From Shewanella sp. Isolate11 (lineage in GTDB: Bacteria; Pseudomonadota; Gammaproteobacteria; Enterobacterales; Shewanellaceae): a stretch of 45,397 nucleotides of DNA. The notes below the pieces were generated by a model, which saw nothing but the letters and a program-made list of their open reading frames with translations, was not told where the DNA came from and ran no database searches. Shown one piece after another: positions 21,287 to 31,742 of this stretch. The stretch is from positions 423-45,819 of the forward strand of contig NZ_JAKEVF010000005.1 in NCBI RefSeq assembly GCF_022398315.1, read 5' to 3'. Each line of letters starts with the position of its first letter. Within the stretch, counting starts at the first letter, position 1. The position numbers and the translations under genes were made by a program.

Positions 21287-21745
21287 TTACAAAGAGAAGT
21301 CAGCCAAACGTTCACTTTCAGCGAAAGCTTCGCTCTGAATCGTTTCATGGCTAAGCTCGATCTGACGCTGCCACTCAGCCTCATCCCAAAGCTCAAATTT
21401 ATTTAATTGGCCAACTAACATGGCATGTTTGTCTAAGTTGGCGTATTGGCGTAATGGCGGTGGTAATAACAAACGGCCATTAGCATCGAGTTCACATTCG
21501 TGGGCATAACCGAGTAACATACGCTTCATGGCGCGTTCAGGCCCTTGGGTATCGGACAGCAATGCCAACTTGGCTTCAATTTTGGTCCAAGCTTCTAATG
21601 GATAAATCAACAAACATTTGGATTGGAAATCGACAGTGATCACTATCTGACTGTTAAATTCGACGTGCAGGGTCTCGCGGTATCGCTTAGGAATAGCGAT
21701 CCGACCTTTGGTATCAAGATTGATAGCACTTGCACCCCGAAACAC
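21287..21745 (-). CDS. mraZ: Transcriptional regulator MraZ
   Basis: First gene of the dcw cluster. The 152-residue protein has two SpoVT/AbrB-like modules, each with the DxxGR pattern (NLDTKGRIAIPKRYRE near residue 10 and ELDANGRLLLPPPLRQ near residue 85). In E. coli MraZ forms a ring-shaped oligomer and represses its own operon by binding spaced TGGGN-type repeats; matching repeats sit just upstream here (21775-21800). Confidence 0.98.
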   Translation of the reverse strand: MFRGASAINLDTKGRIAIPKRYRETLHVEFNSQIVITVDFQSKCLLIYPLEAWTKIEAKLALLSDTQGPERAMKRMLLGYAHECELDANGRLLLPPPLRQYANLDKHAMLVGQLNKFELWDEAEWQRQIELSHETIQSEAFAESERLADFSL

Positions 21746-21774
21746 GTTAGCCCGTCCTTGTTTGTATTAAAAGA

Positions 21775-21800
21775 TCCACAAATATCCACAATTTCCCACA
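21775..21800 (-). promoter_or_regulatory. Three MraZ boxes (10-bp direct repeats)
   Basis: On the minus strand TGTGGG, TGTGGA and TGTGGA occur at 21795-21800, 21785-21790 and 21775-21780, exactly ten bases apart and in the same orientation. Their sequence and spacing match the MraZ operator type (three GTGGG-like repeats). They lie immediately downstream of the predicted mraZ -10 box and 29 bases before the mraZ start codon, consistent with autorepression. Confidence 0.8.
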
Positions 21801-21807
21801 AAGGCTA

Positions 21808-21837
21808 AGTTTAGAGATAGTATGCAAGTATTGTCAA
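21808..21837 (-). promoter_or_regulatory. mraZ (dcw cluster) promoter
   Basis: Minus strand: consensus -35 TTGACA at 21832-21837, 18-base spacer, -10 TAAACT at 21808-21813. Transcription would start about 21801, at the edge of the first MraZ box. Confidence 0.7.
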
Positions 21838-22167
21838 GGAATGAAACTATTTATAAATCCAGTATTCAAGCGGGTTAGCAGCATGTTTATAAATTTTATC
21901 TCACATTGTTATCCTGTAGACAAAATGTGGAGTTCTGTGACTAATACGTTGAAAAAACAAACAGAAAGAGCGCGGCAAATCGACTCAAATGATCCAAAAG
22001 TGGATCTCTCGCCCAATAAATACCGGTTATAGCAACTCAAATTAGCTTGAACTATCTGACGTAAAACTCGATGGAGGGGACAGTGTTAACCCGCTGTCTC
22101 TATGGAGATTATCAAGTTGCTACCTCAGTAGCTCACTGCCACACAAAGCAATAACATGTAAAATAAT

Positions 22168-22215
22168 TCATCTACGCCAAATCTGTAATTGAGTGGTTGA
22201 TTTACAATCAATCAT
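22168..22215 (-). CDS. Possible 15-codon micro-ORF behind a full-length Shine-Dalgarno
   Basis: ATG at 22215 reads MIDCKSTTQLQIWRR then TGA. Upstream, AAAGGAGGTGATC (22223-22235) is complementary to essentially the whole 3' end of 16S rRNA. The gap from GGAGG to ATG is 13 bases, longer than optimal. A TTG six bases after GGAGG would open a two-codon frame (TTG-GCA-TGA) whose stop overlaps this ATG. It may be a leader peptide, a ribosome-binding decoy, or chance. Confidence 0.25.
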   Translation of the reverse strand: MIDCKSTTQLQIWRR

Positions 22216-22290
22216 GCCAATTGATCACCTCCTTTCAGCACTAGCGAATCGCAGAACTCAATATGCTTTCTAGCCTTATAAGTCCCCTTA

Positions 22291-22320
22291 TTGCATTTAA
22301 ATACAAAAAATGATTAAAAT
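22291..22320 (+). promoter_or_regulatory. Candidate promoter of the arginine-rich small gene
   Basis: -35 TTGCAT at 22291-22296, 18-base spacer, -10 TAAAAT at 22315-22320, giving a leader of about 55 bases before the ATG at 22382. Confidence 0.4.
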
Positions 22321-22381
22321 TCGAACAGCCCTAGCCGATATAACAATATATACAGCGTTGTTTCATATTTAAGGGAAGAAG

Positions 22382-22672
22382 ATGATCAGCCTAGACAGTT
22401 TATATGCCATGCTGGCACGTCCAGTCACTAAGGTAGAAAAACGAAAACGAATTGTGGAGCAGACCACAGAGATCGATCCGCTTGCAGCAGATAATCACGA
22501 CACTGTGCAATCTCAACTACCGCCGCATTTAGAGCGCCGTCGTCGCCCCGATCGTCGCGCCCAGCCTCGTAATGAACAAGAAGGCGATCGTCGAGGCAAA
22601 GCCCAACGAGAACAAGCTAAGCTAGAACAACAATCAACATCAGAACATCCACATATCGATATTGAGATTTAG
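22382..22672 (+). CDS. Small arginine-rich hypothetical protein
   Basis: I do not recognise a characterised family. The 96-residue product has an N-terminal segment with a possible short helix (SLDSLYAMLARPV), then a strongly charged, low-complexity centre (LERRRRPDRRAQPRNEQ), and an acidic end (EHPHIDIEI). It has no signal peptide or membrane segment. Evidence that it is real: a good ribosome binding site (AAGGGAAGAAG directly before ATG), a candidate promoter, and a stop only two bases from the convergent glpK stop. Basic, disordered proteins of this kind often bind nucleic acid or act as adaptors, but no function can be assigned. Confidence 0.7.
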   Translation: MISLDSLYAMLARPVTKVEKRKRIVEQTTEIDPLAADNHDTVQSQLPPHLERRRRPDRRAQPRNEQEGDRRGKAQREQAKLEQQSTSEHPHIDIEI

Positions 22673-22674
22673 CT

Positions 22675-24183
22675 TTACTGCGCTTGGTTAATCACTTGAG
22701 ATACCGCACGCTTCCAGCCTTGGTATAACTTATCACGCTCTTGTGCAGTGATAGTGGGAGTAAAACTACGCTCAATACCAGCCTTATGCTGTAGCTCATC
22801 AGTCGATTGCCAAAAGCCCACAGCGAGTCCAGACAAGAAGGCAGCCCCCATTGCAGTGGTCTCTGTTATCCCAGGTCGTAGCACCTGCACATTAGTAATA
22901 TCGGCTTGAAACTGCATCAAGAAGTCGTTACCCACTGCGCCGCCATCGACCTTTATCTGCTTTAACACAACACCACTGTCTTTAATCATGGCATCAAGCA
23001 GATCTTTACTTTGATAAGCAATCGCCTCTAATGCAGCGCGAATAATGTGATTACGATTAGCGCCGCGAGACAATCCCACTAGCGCTCCTCGTGCATTGGC
23101 ATCCCAATAGGGCGCCCCTAAGCCAACAAAGGCGGGCACTAAATAAACCCCATTGGTATCGGCAACCTTGAGGGCAAAGTATTCGGTATCTTGAGCATCA
23201 CGGATCAACCCCAACTCGTCTCGCAGCCATTGGATGGTTGCACCGCCCATAAATACAGAGCCTTCCAGCGCATAATTCACCTCGCCCTGAGCACCAATCG
23301 CGATGGTAGTCAGCAAACCATGATTTGACTGCACCGCCTGCCGTCCAGTATTCATCAATAGGAAACAGCCTGTGCCATAAGTATTTTTAGCCATCCCTTC
23401 ATCGACACACAATTGGCCAAATAGCGCCGCTTGCTGATCGCCTGCCATTCCCGCCACGGGAATTTCGCCGCCCTCACCTGCGATACGGGTTTTGCCATAA
23501 ACGGCACAGGAAGGCTTAACTTCGGGCAACATGGTTTTGGGAATACCCAGCTCTTTCAGCAGAAAGTCATCCCATTCCTGACGATGAATATTGAATAACA
23601 TGGTACGTGAGGCATTGGTGGGATCGGTGACATGAACCTGGCCTTCAGTGAGCTTCCACACCAGCCATGTATCTATGGTGCCAAACAGTAACTCGCCAGC
23701 TTCGGCTTGTTGTTTCGCTCCAGGGACATTATCTAAAATCCAGCGGATCTTAGTAGCTGAAAAATAGGGGTCGAGCACTAAGCCGGTATTTTGCTTAACA
23801 TACTGTTCAAGTCCACGTTGCTTAAGCTGTTCACATAAAGGTTGACTGCGGCGACATTGCCACACAATGGCGTTATAAATCGGCTTGCCCGTGTGTTTAT
23901 TCCACACCACTGTGGTTTCGCGTTGGTTGGTAATGCCAATACCAGCCACTTCATCGCTGTGAATACCGGCTCTGGCCAACGACTCAATTAATGTAGAGCT
24001 TTGAGAAGACCAGATCTCCATTGGATCATGCTCGACCCAACCCGCCTTAGGGTAGATTTGGCTAAACTCTCGCTGAGAAAGCGCAACTATGTTGGCATCA
24101 TGATCGAAGATAATACTCCGAGAACTCGTGGTGCCTTGATCTAATGCGATCACATATTGATTTTTCACATGCGTGTTAGCCAC
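22675..24183 (-). CDS. glpK: Glycerol kinase
   Basis: Cytoplasmic FGGY-family kinase making sn-glycerol 3-phosphate from glycerol and ATP. The 502-residue length matches the family. Visible motifs: N-terminal [53 protein letters not shown], and GLAVGFW toward the C-terminus. The start is GTG with GGGGGAT just upstream, an unusually close ribosome binding site. The facilitator gene glpF, often adjacent, is not seen next to it. Upstream on the same strand, after 54 bases, is a SnoaL-like secreted protein. It converges on the small arginine-rich gene with no terminator between. Confidence 0.98.
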   Translation of the reverse strand: MANTHVKNQYVIALDQGTTSSRSIIFDHDANIVALSQREFSQIYPKAGWVEHDPMEIWSSQSSTLIESLARAGIHSDEVAGIGITNQRETTVVWNKHTGKPIYNAIVWQCRRSQPLCEQLKQRGLEQYVKQNTGLVLDPYFSATKIRWILDNVPGAKQQAEAGELLFGTIDTWLVWKLTEGQVHVTDPTNASRTMLFNIHRQEWDDFLLKELGIPKTMLPEVKPSCAVYGKTRIAGEGGEIPVAGMAGDQQAALFGQLCVDEGMAKNTYGTGCFLLMNTGRQAVQSNHGLLTTIAIGAQGEVNYALEGSVFMGGATIQWLRDELGLIRDAQDTEYFALKVADTNGVYLVPAFVGLGAPYWDANARGALVGLSRGANRNHIIRAALEAIAYQSKDLLDAMIKDSGVVLKQIKVDGGAVGNDFLMQFQADITNVQVLRPGITETTAMGAAFLSGLAVGFWQSTDELQHKAGIERSFTPTITAQERDKLYQGWKRAVSQVINQAQ

Positions 24184-24237
24184 ATATCCCCCAACAGGTC
24201 ATGAATTTTCAACGGTTTACTCTGCAAGCTCGCCTAA

Positions 24238-24714
24238 TCAATTGTCATTAGTCGGCATGTCTGCTTCGGTCTCGGCGGCCTCTATGGTCGCTTCATCGCA
24301 GGTATGGGCTGGAAGATACCAAAACTCAGCAATCTTGCCGTTTTCCACTCTGAAGTTACCGATACTGCACTGACTTAACTGCTCGCCATCGGTGCTCCAC
24401 TCGACTCGCTCAACGGTACTGACATAGTGGGCCGAGGTGATCAGCTCAACAATAGTTGCCTTAGGATTATTCAGGGTTTCAAAATAGTCGCTCATCGCCG
24501 CCCCAAACTGTTCCTTACTGGAGGTTTCAACTTCGACTTTAGTTCCGGTTATGTGCATCCAGCGCACATCATCGGCCACATATTGCACCATAGTTTCTAC
24601 ACTATGTTGGTTATAGGCATCGATAAATTGTTTAACCAGGGTTGATGAAGCGGTATCGGCATGAGCCGAAAGCGAAAATAAAGCAATTCCAGTCGCGACG
24701 ATTAAGGGTTTCAT
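24238..24714 (-). CDS. Secreted SnoaL-like (NTF2 fold) protein
   Basis: 158-residue protein with a clear Sec signal peptide (MKPLIVATGIALFSLSAHA, cleavage near residue 19). The mature part has the pattern of a SnoaL-like NTF2-fold domain: VKQFIDAYNQHSVETMVQYVADDVRWMHI, later GNFRVENGKIAEFWYLPAHT, which is the usual beta-sheet end of the domain. The C-terminus is acidic (EATIEAAETEADMPTNDN). The domain occurs in enzymes and ligand-binding proteins, so a specific role cannot be given. The start is supported by AAGAGGT four bases upstream. It lies between fadL and glpK on the same strand. Confidence 0.8.
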   Translation of the reverse strand: MKPLIVATGIALFSLSAHADTASSTLVKQFIDAYNQHSVETMVQYVADDVRWMHITGTKVEVETSSKEQFGAAMSDYFETLNNPKATIVELITSAHYVSTVERVEWSTDGEQLSQCSIGNFRVENGKIAEFWYLPAHTCDEATIEAAETEADMPTNDN

Positions 24715-24870
24715 AATGACCTCTTATTTAAATGTTCACCCAACAGCAAACGGCTAAGATGCCAGAACATCTGCAGTCAATAGGCTTAAAAAGACAAAGC
24801 TAAAAATTCGTTGAGAATTAGACGAATATAATCCGATGAAGTTCAGATATCCAATAAATAATATCGCAAT

Positions 24871-24895
24871 AAAAAAGCCCCGCTTATTGCGGGGC
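24871..24895 (-). terminator. Terminator downstream of fadL
   Basis: Minus strand GCCCCGC-AATAA-GCGGGGC followed by six T, 56 bases past the fadL stop. It is a classical strong intrinsic terminator, separating fadL from the SnoaL-like gene. Confidence 0.92.
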
Positions 24896-24950
24896 TCTCG
24901 AGGATAACAATATGGCCACAGGCTATTGTTATCCATCAAAACCGATATAT

Positions 24951-26306
24951 TTACATTTTATAACTTAGCTGCGCACCAATTAACCAAACATCACCACTGG
25001 TCTCGCCGTTAAAATTCACCTGCGCTATATTAAGTAAATTCATCGACTCATCAATGGGCGCATCGCCAGAAGCCTTAATATAAGTCACACCTAGATCTAA
25101 GGTCAGGTTGTTAGAGGCTTGATAACCCGCTCCGACACTAAACCACATACGATCAGAATCAGGAATCGTCGTAGTGCGATATTCATCTTCGACCGCAGTT
25201 TTATCCAAAGCAACACCGGCACGAAGACTCCATGCTTGATTAAGCTGATAACTGGTTCCCACAGCAAAACGCCAATTATCCTTAAAATTTTCCTCTTTCA
25301 CCAAATCAGAATCAATATCGCCTATAGGCTTTTGCTGACCAGGGAAATACGCCTCTAACTCTTCGAAGACACTCCACTGAGTCCAATTAACACTGGCATG
25401 CATCGCCCAGTTATCTGTCAATTGATGATAAGAAGCTAACTCTGCAAAGGCAGGTAACTCTAGTGGCACATAACCTTCAATCTCAACATCTTGACCGCCG
25501 TCATAGACCACACCCGCCGCATGCCCATCTAGCTCAAGCTTAACCCCACTATGATAAGCCAAACCTAAACGGTGAGAAGGATTGATTTGCCAGCTAGCCC
25601 CGAGCTTCCATCCAAGAGCAATATCATCGCCTTCCATGGTTTTTAGACTCGTTCCGCTCGCGGGTAACGCGGCTGTAACTTGTGCAGGTAAGCCCGGCAT
25701 GGCTTTAATGCTGTCTATCCACCCTGGAGCCGTTGCGCCAATCTTACCGTCGCCGTATACCACACGTAAACCCGCTCCCACAGATACCGCATCACTGACT
25801 TTGTAAGCCAGATTAGGATTAAACTCGACTGTGGTAACAGCAGTTTCATTACCAAAAATCGCGCTTGCATGAAGGCTATCGACGCCAGTCGATAAACCAT
25901 AGTGAGAATTAAGAGCTAAACCCCAAGTCCATTGGTCATTGAGTTGGTTTGAATAATAGAAGTTAGGCACCAAAGCACTGTCAGCGACATCTTCAGCATC
26001 TGCATCGACAGTCATTGTTTGCGAACCCAGTAATGGCGAGGCTAGAGTCACCTGACCATCAACATTCACATTTGGCATAACATAAATGCCACCAGCAGAC
26101 AGTTGACGACCTTCAAGATAAGCCAACATCGCGGGGTTACGGCCTTGCGCTGAGGCGTTATCCGCTATCGCCGCTTCACCGGCAAATGCACGGCCTAAAC
26201 CCGTTGCAGAATATTCAGCAAGTTGAAAACCTGCTGCTTGAACTTGTAATACAGGTGCGGTGATCGCTGCAACCACTGCGACAGAAACAATACGCTTTTT
26301 CATCAT
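24951..26306 (-). CDS. fadL: FadL family outer-membrane transport protein
   Basis: Outer-membrane beta-barrel of the FadL/OmpP1/TodX family for uptake of long-chain fatty acids or other hydrophobic compounds. The 451-residue precursor has a signal peptide (about residues 1-24, cleaving after VQA) and then the family hallmark AGFQLAEYSATGLGRAFAGEAAIADNASAQGRNPAML. Alternating hydrophobic strands follow, ending in an outer-membrane style terminus (VWLIGAQLSYKM). Two adjacent ATG codons open the frame; either works. It is followed by a strong terminator. The exact substrate is not evident, and bacteria of this type often carry several FadL paralogues. Confidence 0.93.
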   Translation of the reverse strand: MMKKRIVSVAVVAAITAPVLQVQAAGFQLAEYSATGLGRAFAGEAAIADNASAQGRNPAMLAYLEGRQLSAGGIYVMPNVNVDGQVTLASPLLGSQTMTVDADAEDVADSALVPNFYYSNQLNDQWTWGLALNSHYGLSTGVDSLHASAIFGNETAVTTVEFNPNLAYKVSDAVSVGAGLRVVYGDGKIGATAPGWIDSIKAMPGLPAQVTAALPASGTSLKTMEGDDIALGWKLGASWQINPSHRLGLAYHSGVKLELDGHAAGVVYDGGQDVEIEGYVPLELPAFAELASYHQLTDNWAMHASVNWTQWSVFEELEAYFPGQQKPIGDIDSDLVKEENFKDNWRFAVGTSYQLNQAWSLRAGVALDKTAVEDEYRTTTIPDSDRMWFSVGAGYQASNNLTLDLGVTYIKASGDAPIDESMNLLNIAQVNFNGETSGDVWLIGAQLSYKM

Positions 26307-26735
26307 GGCTCACTTGTTATTATTAGACCAAATAGAGTATTAACTCCAATTTAACAGTGGGCGCAGTCTACTGATACAGAACATCTTTACAAGCTAATAA
26401 ACAATTTCAGACTATTACACTACTAAAGCAAGCACAAAGCAGATGATAAAATTGGGAAATTACGCTTTAAAACAAAAACAACCAATGCTATATGTTACAA
26501 AAACTCACTGAGATGATTTTATCCAAAGCAAAGTTCAATATTATCATATTGATATTTATGCAATTAAATAGACCACTACTGGATAACAAATGTTCACTGA
26601 ATTTGATGACAAAGGGCAGCATATATCACTACAAACTTATCAATATCGATAACCCAATAAGACATAAAGCCATAAGAACTTGAATTATAATAGATTTAAT
26701 CAAAGACAATAAATAACTAAAACCGTTTAAAACAA
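26307..26735. other. A/T-rich spacer between fadL and the leu terminator
   Basis: No supported gene. A 63-codon plus-strand frame (26492-26683) lacks a ribosome binding site and resembles no family. A weak fadL promoter candidate on the minus strand is TTGTAA, 16 bases, TAGACT (about 26361-26388). A TGGTCTAA half-site just upstream of fadL (about 26321-26328) resembles half of a FadR operator but lacks the other half. Confidence 0.5.
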
Positions 26736-26764
26736 AGCCAGCGAACCTTAAAGGCTCACTGGCT
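26736..26764 (-). terminator. Terminator of the leu operon
   Basis: Minus strand arms AGCCAGTGAGCC and GGTTCGCTGGCT pair over 12 bp with a small loop, then TTTGTTTT. Two pairs are G-U on the minus strand and would be A-C mismatches on the plus strand, so the minus transcript is favoured. It lies about 120 bases past the leuD stop. Confidence 0.75.
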
Positions 26765-26886
26765 ATCATTTTTAACTTAGCTAGGTACAGGTGTGCGCCA
26801 GCTTATACCAATCAGCGGCTTCAAACTTCAAGCCGTTTAAAGTATCAGTTTATTGCTCAAGCAAGCACTCAACAAATAGTTTCAAA

Positions 26887-27492
26887 TTAGCTGCGCCAAG
26901 CGGGCAGCTGAGTTTCATACTGCTTAATCTGCTCAGCATAGGTTAAGCTGATACCGATGGCATCCAGTCCATTGAGTAAGTTGTGTCTCGCTGACTCCGC
27001 AATTTCAAAACCAAAACTGGCCCCTGAAGGTGAAGTCACTGTTAATGCTTTTAAATCAACTGTGATTTCAGCGCCTTCTTCTGCGCGCACTTCATCCATT
27101 AACTGCTGCACTTGTTGCTCGGTCAAGCGAACAGGCAATAAGCCATTGTTAATCGAATTGCCATAGAAGATATCGGCAAAGCTAGGGGCGATGATCACCC
27201 TCAAGCCAAAATCAGCTAAGGCCCAAGGCGCATGCTCACGACTGGAACCGCAACCAAAGTTTTCTTTAGCTAGCAAGATAGAAGCACCTGCATAACGAGA
27301 CTGATTCAAGCTAAATTCAGGATTAGGCTGATCGCCAGCATCATCGAGATAACGCCAGTCGTGAAACAGGTGCACGCCAAAACCATCGCGGGTCACCTTT
27401 GACAAAAACTGTTTAGGAATGATCTGATCGGTATCGATATTGGCGCTATCTATGATTGCCGCAATACCTGTATGTGTAGTAAATGCTTGCAT
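26887..27492 (-). CDS. leuD: 3-isopropylmalate dehydratase small subunit
   Basis: Small subunit of isopropylmalate isomerase, pairing with LeuC to convert 2- to 3-isopropylmalate. The 201 residues have the swivelling-domain motifs [14 protein letters not shown] near the N-terminus and [20 protein letters not shown] near residue 75, followed by [17 protein letters not shown]. It starts eight bases after leuC and is the last gene of the leuABCD operon. Confidence 0.98.
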   Translation of the reverse strand: MQAFTTHTGIAAIIDSANIDTDQIIPKQFLSKVTRDGFGVHLFHDWRYLDDAGDQPNPEFSLNQSRYAGASILLAKENFGCGSSREHAPWALADFGLRVIIAPSFADIFYGNSINNGLLPVRLTEQQVQQLMDEVRAEEGAEITVDLKALTVTSPSGASFGFEIAESARHNLLNGLDAIGISLTYAEQIKQYETQLPAWRS

Positions 27493-27500
27493 GATAACTC

Positions 27501-28900
27501 CTAGTAATCTTTACGAATATCGACAAAATGACCTGCAACCGCTGCTGCAGCGGCCATGGCTGGACTCACCAAGTGAGTGCGACTGCCACGCCCTTGTCGT
27601 CCTTCGAAATTGCGATTACTGGTTGATGCACAGCGATCGCCTGCTTCCAATCTGTCATCATTCATCGCTAAGCACATAGAACAGCCCGGTAGACGCCATT
27701 CGAATCCGGCTTCAATAAAGATCTTGTCCAATCCTTCGGCTTCAGCCTGTTGCTTCACTAAACCAGAACCCGGAACCACAATGGCGGTCACGCCCGCGGC
27801 CACTTTACGGCCTTTGGCTTGATTTGCTGCCGAGCGTAGATCTTCGATACGTGAATTAGTACAAGATCCGATAAAGACTTTATTAATACTGACATCTGTC
27901 ATCCGAGTCCCGGCATCCAGCGCAATATATTCCAATGCCTTCTCAATGCTGGTACGCACCGTAGGGTTGGTTTCATCCAGTGGATTTGGTACAGGTTGAT
28001 CTATGGCTACGACTTGACCAGGGTTGGTTCCCCAAGTTAATTGCGGCGCAATATCGGCCGCATTCAATAGGACGTGAGCATCAAATACCGCGTCGTCATC
28101 ACTTTTAAGCGTCTTCCAGTAAGCAACTGCACTGTCCCAATCGGCACCTTTTGGCGCAAACTCACGGCCTTGTAAATAAGCTATCGTAGTGTCATCAGGA
28201 GCAACCATGCCCGCTTTAGCCCCCATTTCAATAGCCATATTACACACAGTCATGCGACCTTCCATCGACAGAGAGCGAATCGCTTCACCGCAGAATTCCA
28301 CCACATAACCAGTGCCGCCATCCATGCCGATTTTACCGATGATCGCCAACACAATATCTTTCGCAGTAATGCCATCGGCCACCTGACCCTGAACTTCGAT
28401 TTTCATGGTCTTGGCTTTAAGCTGACGTAAAGTTTGCGTTGCCATTACATGCTCAACTTCTGAAGTGCCAATACCGAAAGCTAAGGCACCGAAAGCACCA
28501 TGGGTAGCTGTATGTGAATCGCCACAAACGATCACTGTGCCAGGTAATGTAATACCTAACTCAGGCCCCATTACATGAACAATACCCTGATTTTTATGGT
28601 GAATATCATATAGTCGAATACCAAACTCTTCACAGTTTTTTGCCAGAGTTTCCACCTGAGTGCGTGCCATCGGGCTTAACGCATCTAAACTGGCACTCTT
28701 GGTCGAGGTATTATGATCCATAGTGGCAAAGGTTTTTTCTGGCGCACGTAATTTACGCCCAGCCACTTTTAGTCCACTAAAAGCTTGTGGTGATGTCACC
28801 TCATGCACCAAATGGCGGTCAACATAGATCAACGGTGCTTCACCTTGTGGTGCGGCTACAATATGGCTGTCCCATACCTTTTCATAAAGCGTCTTAGCCA

Positions 28901-28901
<1 letters not shown>
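27501..28901 (-). CDS. leuC: 3-isopropylmalate dehydratase large subunit
   Basis: Aconitase-family subunit carrying a [4Fe-4S] cluster. The 466 residues show [46 protein letters not shown], and the cluster cysteines in [16 protein letters not shown] (one Cys) and [11 protein letters not shown] (CxxC). The final [15 protein letters not shown] is typical. Its first base is the last base of leuB, and leuD follows within eight bases. Confidence 0.99.
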
Positions 28902-30013
<1,112 letters not shown>

Positions 30014-30048
30014 TCAATTGTTTAAATATATCGTTCGGATAACGCGAT

Positions 30049-31620
30049 TTATACGCCGCCTAATGCCGCGCGCTTTTGCTGTATTTTAGTTTTGCTTTCA
30101 GCCACTTTATCTGCACGCCAGGTTAGATTCATCACATGTACTAACGCCTGAACAGACGCTTCGACCACATCGGTCGCTAAACCTAAACCATGGAAGTTTT
30201 GCTGATGATAATTGGCGGTAATATCCACCTGACCTAGTGCATCTTGCCCCTCACCTTTGGCACTTAGCTTGTAGCTAGAAATATTAATTCTGCAGTCGCT
30301 AGCACGAGTAATTGCATTGTAAGCCGCATCCACAGGGCCATTACCCGTAGCCGCCTCGGTAACAATATCGTCGCCAATGGCCAATGTGACTGTGGCGGTA
30401 GCTTTACCTTGTGTCGAATCGGAATGAACCACTAACTGCTTTAATTGATAAAAATTTTCATCTTCTGCCTGAGCTTTCATAAACACCAAAGCCTCTAGGT
30501 CATAATCGAATACTTGGCCTTTTTTGTCGGCTAGATTCAAGAAAGCTTCATACAGGGCATCCATGTCGTAATCCTGTTCGCCATAACCCATCTCTTCCAT
30601 ACGATGCTTAATGACATGACGACCTGAACGGGAAGTCATATTCAGATTATTGCGGTTAAGCCCGATGCTTTCAGGAGTCATGATCTCATAGGTATTTTGC
30701 GCTTTTAGCATGCCATCTTGGTGAATGCCTGAAGAGTGGGTAAAAGCATTCGCACCAACAATCGCTTTATTGGCTTGCACTGGCATATTGCATAATTGAC
30801 TCACTAACTTAGAGGTACGATGGATCTCTTTGGCATTAATACCAGTTTCAAGTCCTAAAGAGTCTTTGCGAGTAGCCAAGATCATTGCAATCTCTTCAAG
30901 AGAGCAGTTACCTGCACGCTCACCAATACCATTGACGGTACATTCAATCTGACGCGCACCTTGCTGCACAGCTGTAATAGAGTTAGCGACAGACAAACCC
31001 AAATCATCGTGACAATGCACTGATATCACCGCCTGATCGATATTAGGCACGCGATTAAACAAGGTTTCGATAATGCCACCAAATTCACTGGGAATGGTGT
31101 AACCAACGGTATCGGGAATATTAATCGTCTTAGCACCGGCTTTAATCGCAGCTTCCACCATGCGGCACAAGTTGTCGATAGGCGTACGTCCAGCATCCTC
31201 GCAAGAAAACTCGACGTCATCGGTGAAACGGCGAGCATATTTAACTGCTCCCACAGCCATATCCAATACCTGATCGAAGGAGCGCTTTAACTTGCTTTCG
31301 ACATGAATGGTTGAGGTGGAAATAAAGGTATGGATCCGGAACTGTTCAGCGACGGATAACGATTGAGCGGCGGCATCAATATCTTTTTCAAGCGCTCTGG
31401 CTAAGGCACAAACACGGCTGTTTTTAACCATGCGAGCGATGGTTTGCACAGACTCAAAATCACCAGGAGAAGAAACAGGAAATCCTACTTCCATCACGTC
31501 TACACCTAGACGCTCCAGTGACAAGGCGATTTGAAGTTTCTCTTTGACTGTCAAACTTGCTGCTAATGCTTGCTCACCATCACGTAACGTCGTATCAAAA
31601 ATGATCACTCGGTTAGACAT
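30049..31620 (-). CDS. leuA: 2-isopropylmalate synthase
   Basis: First committed enzyme of leucine biosynthesis, condensing acetyl-CoA with 2-oxoisovalerate. The 523 residues include the TIM-barrel catalytic motif [11 protein letters not shown] (from residue 8), the metal-binding [15 protein letters not shown], and [18 protein letters not shown]-terminal regulatory domain (from about residue 390) normally gives leucine feedback inhibition. Expression is controlled by the attenuator at 31678-31811. Confidence 0.99.
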   Translation of the reverse strand: MSNRVIIFDTTLRDGEQALAASLTVKEKLQIALSLERLGVDVMEVGFPVSSPGDFESVQTIARMVKNSRVCALARALEKDIDAAAQSLSVAEQFRIHTFISTSTIHVESKLKRSFDQVLDMAVGAVKYARRFTDDVEFSCEDAGRTPIDNLCRMVEAAIKAGAKTINIPDTVGYTIPSEFGGIIETLFNRVPNIDQAVISVHCHDDLGLSVANSITAVQQGARQIECTVNGIGERAGNCSLEEIAMILATRKDSLGLETGINAKEIHRTSKLVSQLCNMPVQANKAIVGANAFTHSSGIHQDGMLKAQNTYEIMTPESIGLNRNNLNMTSRSGRHVIKHRMEEMGYGEQDYDMDALYEAFLNLADKKGQVFDYDLEALVFMKAQAEDENFYQLKQLVVHSDSTQGKATATVTLAIGDDIVTEAATGNGPVDAAYNAITRASDCRINISSYKLSAKGEGQDALGQVDITANYHQQNFHGLGLATDVVEASVQALVHVMNLTWRADKVAESKTKIQQKRAALGGV

Positions 31621-31677
31621 CTTACTTCTCCATGGAACATTTAAGTTCTATCTTGAGTGTTAATTAAGTCCAAAAAC

Positions 31678-31710
31678 AAAAAAACCCCGCGGTGTTGATG
31701 CGCGGGGTTT
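31678..31710 (-). terminator. leu operon attenuator terminator
   Basis: Minus strand AAACCCCGCG (31701-31710) pairs with CGCGGGGTTT (31682-31691), followed by a run of seven T (31678-31684). It lies between the leucine-rich leader ORF and leuA. Its 5' arm contains CCGCGCA (31699-31705), fully complementary to TGCGCGG in the leader (31752-31758); that pairing would be the antiterminator. Confidence 0.9.
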
Positions 31711-31742
31711 ATGAATGCTGGGTGTGTTTTAAGCGTGCAACA

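Larger units (their letters stand above)
21841..22381. other. 541-base spacer between mraZ promoter and the small gene
   Basis: No convincing long gene. Contents that can be pointed to: a hairpin-forming inverted repeat GATCCA-AAAG-TGGATC (21991-22006); a GACAG/CTGTC pair (about 22079-22103); a TTGATTTACAATCAA palindrome (22197-22211); an unusually complete Shine-Dalgarno sequence on the minus strand (22223-22235) ahead of a 15-codon ORF; and a candidate promoter for the plus-strand gene (22291-22320). A 63-codon plus-strand frame at 21841-22032 has no ribosome binding site and is treated as chance. Confidence 0.6.

Noticed and set aside
21841..22032. 63-codon plus-strand ORF upstream of mraZ.
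   Set aside because: No ribosome binding site, no recognisable family, and it begins at the edge of the mraZ promoter; likely chance.
22223..22235. Possible remnant of the 3' end of a 16S rRNA gene (GATCACCTCCTTT on the plus strand).
   Set aside because: The match stops at 13 bases; the preceding bases do not resemble the conserved 16S helix before the anti-Shine-Dalgarno, so it is not a gene fragment.
24754..24939. 61-codon minus-strand ORF between fadL and the SnoaL-like gene.
   Set aside because: It reads straight through the strong fadL terminator and has no ribosome binding site.
26321..26335. Possible FadR operator in front of fadL.
   Set aside because: Only one half-site (TGGTCTAA) is present; the second half does not match, so the call is not supported.
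26492..26683. 63-codon plus-strand ORF in the A/T-rich spacer upstream of fadL.
   Set aside because: No ribosome binding site or family resemblance; composition typical of A/T-rich non-coding DNA.
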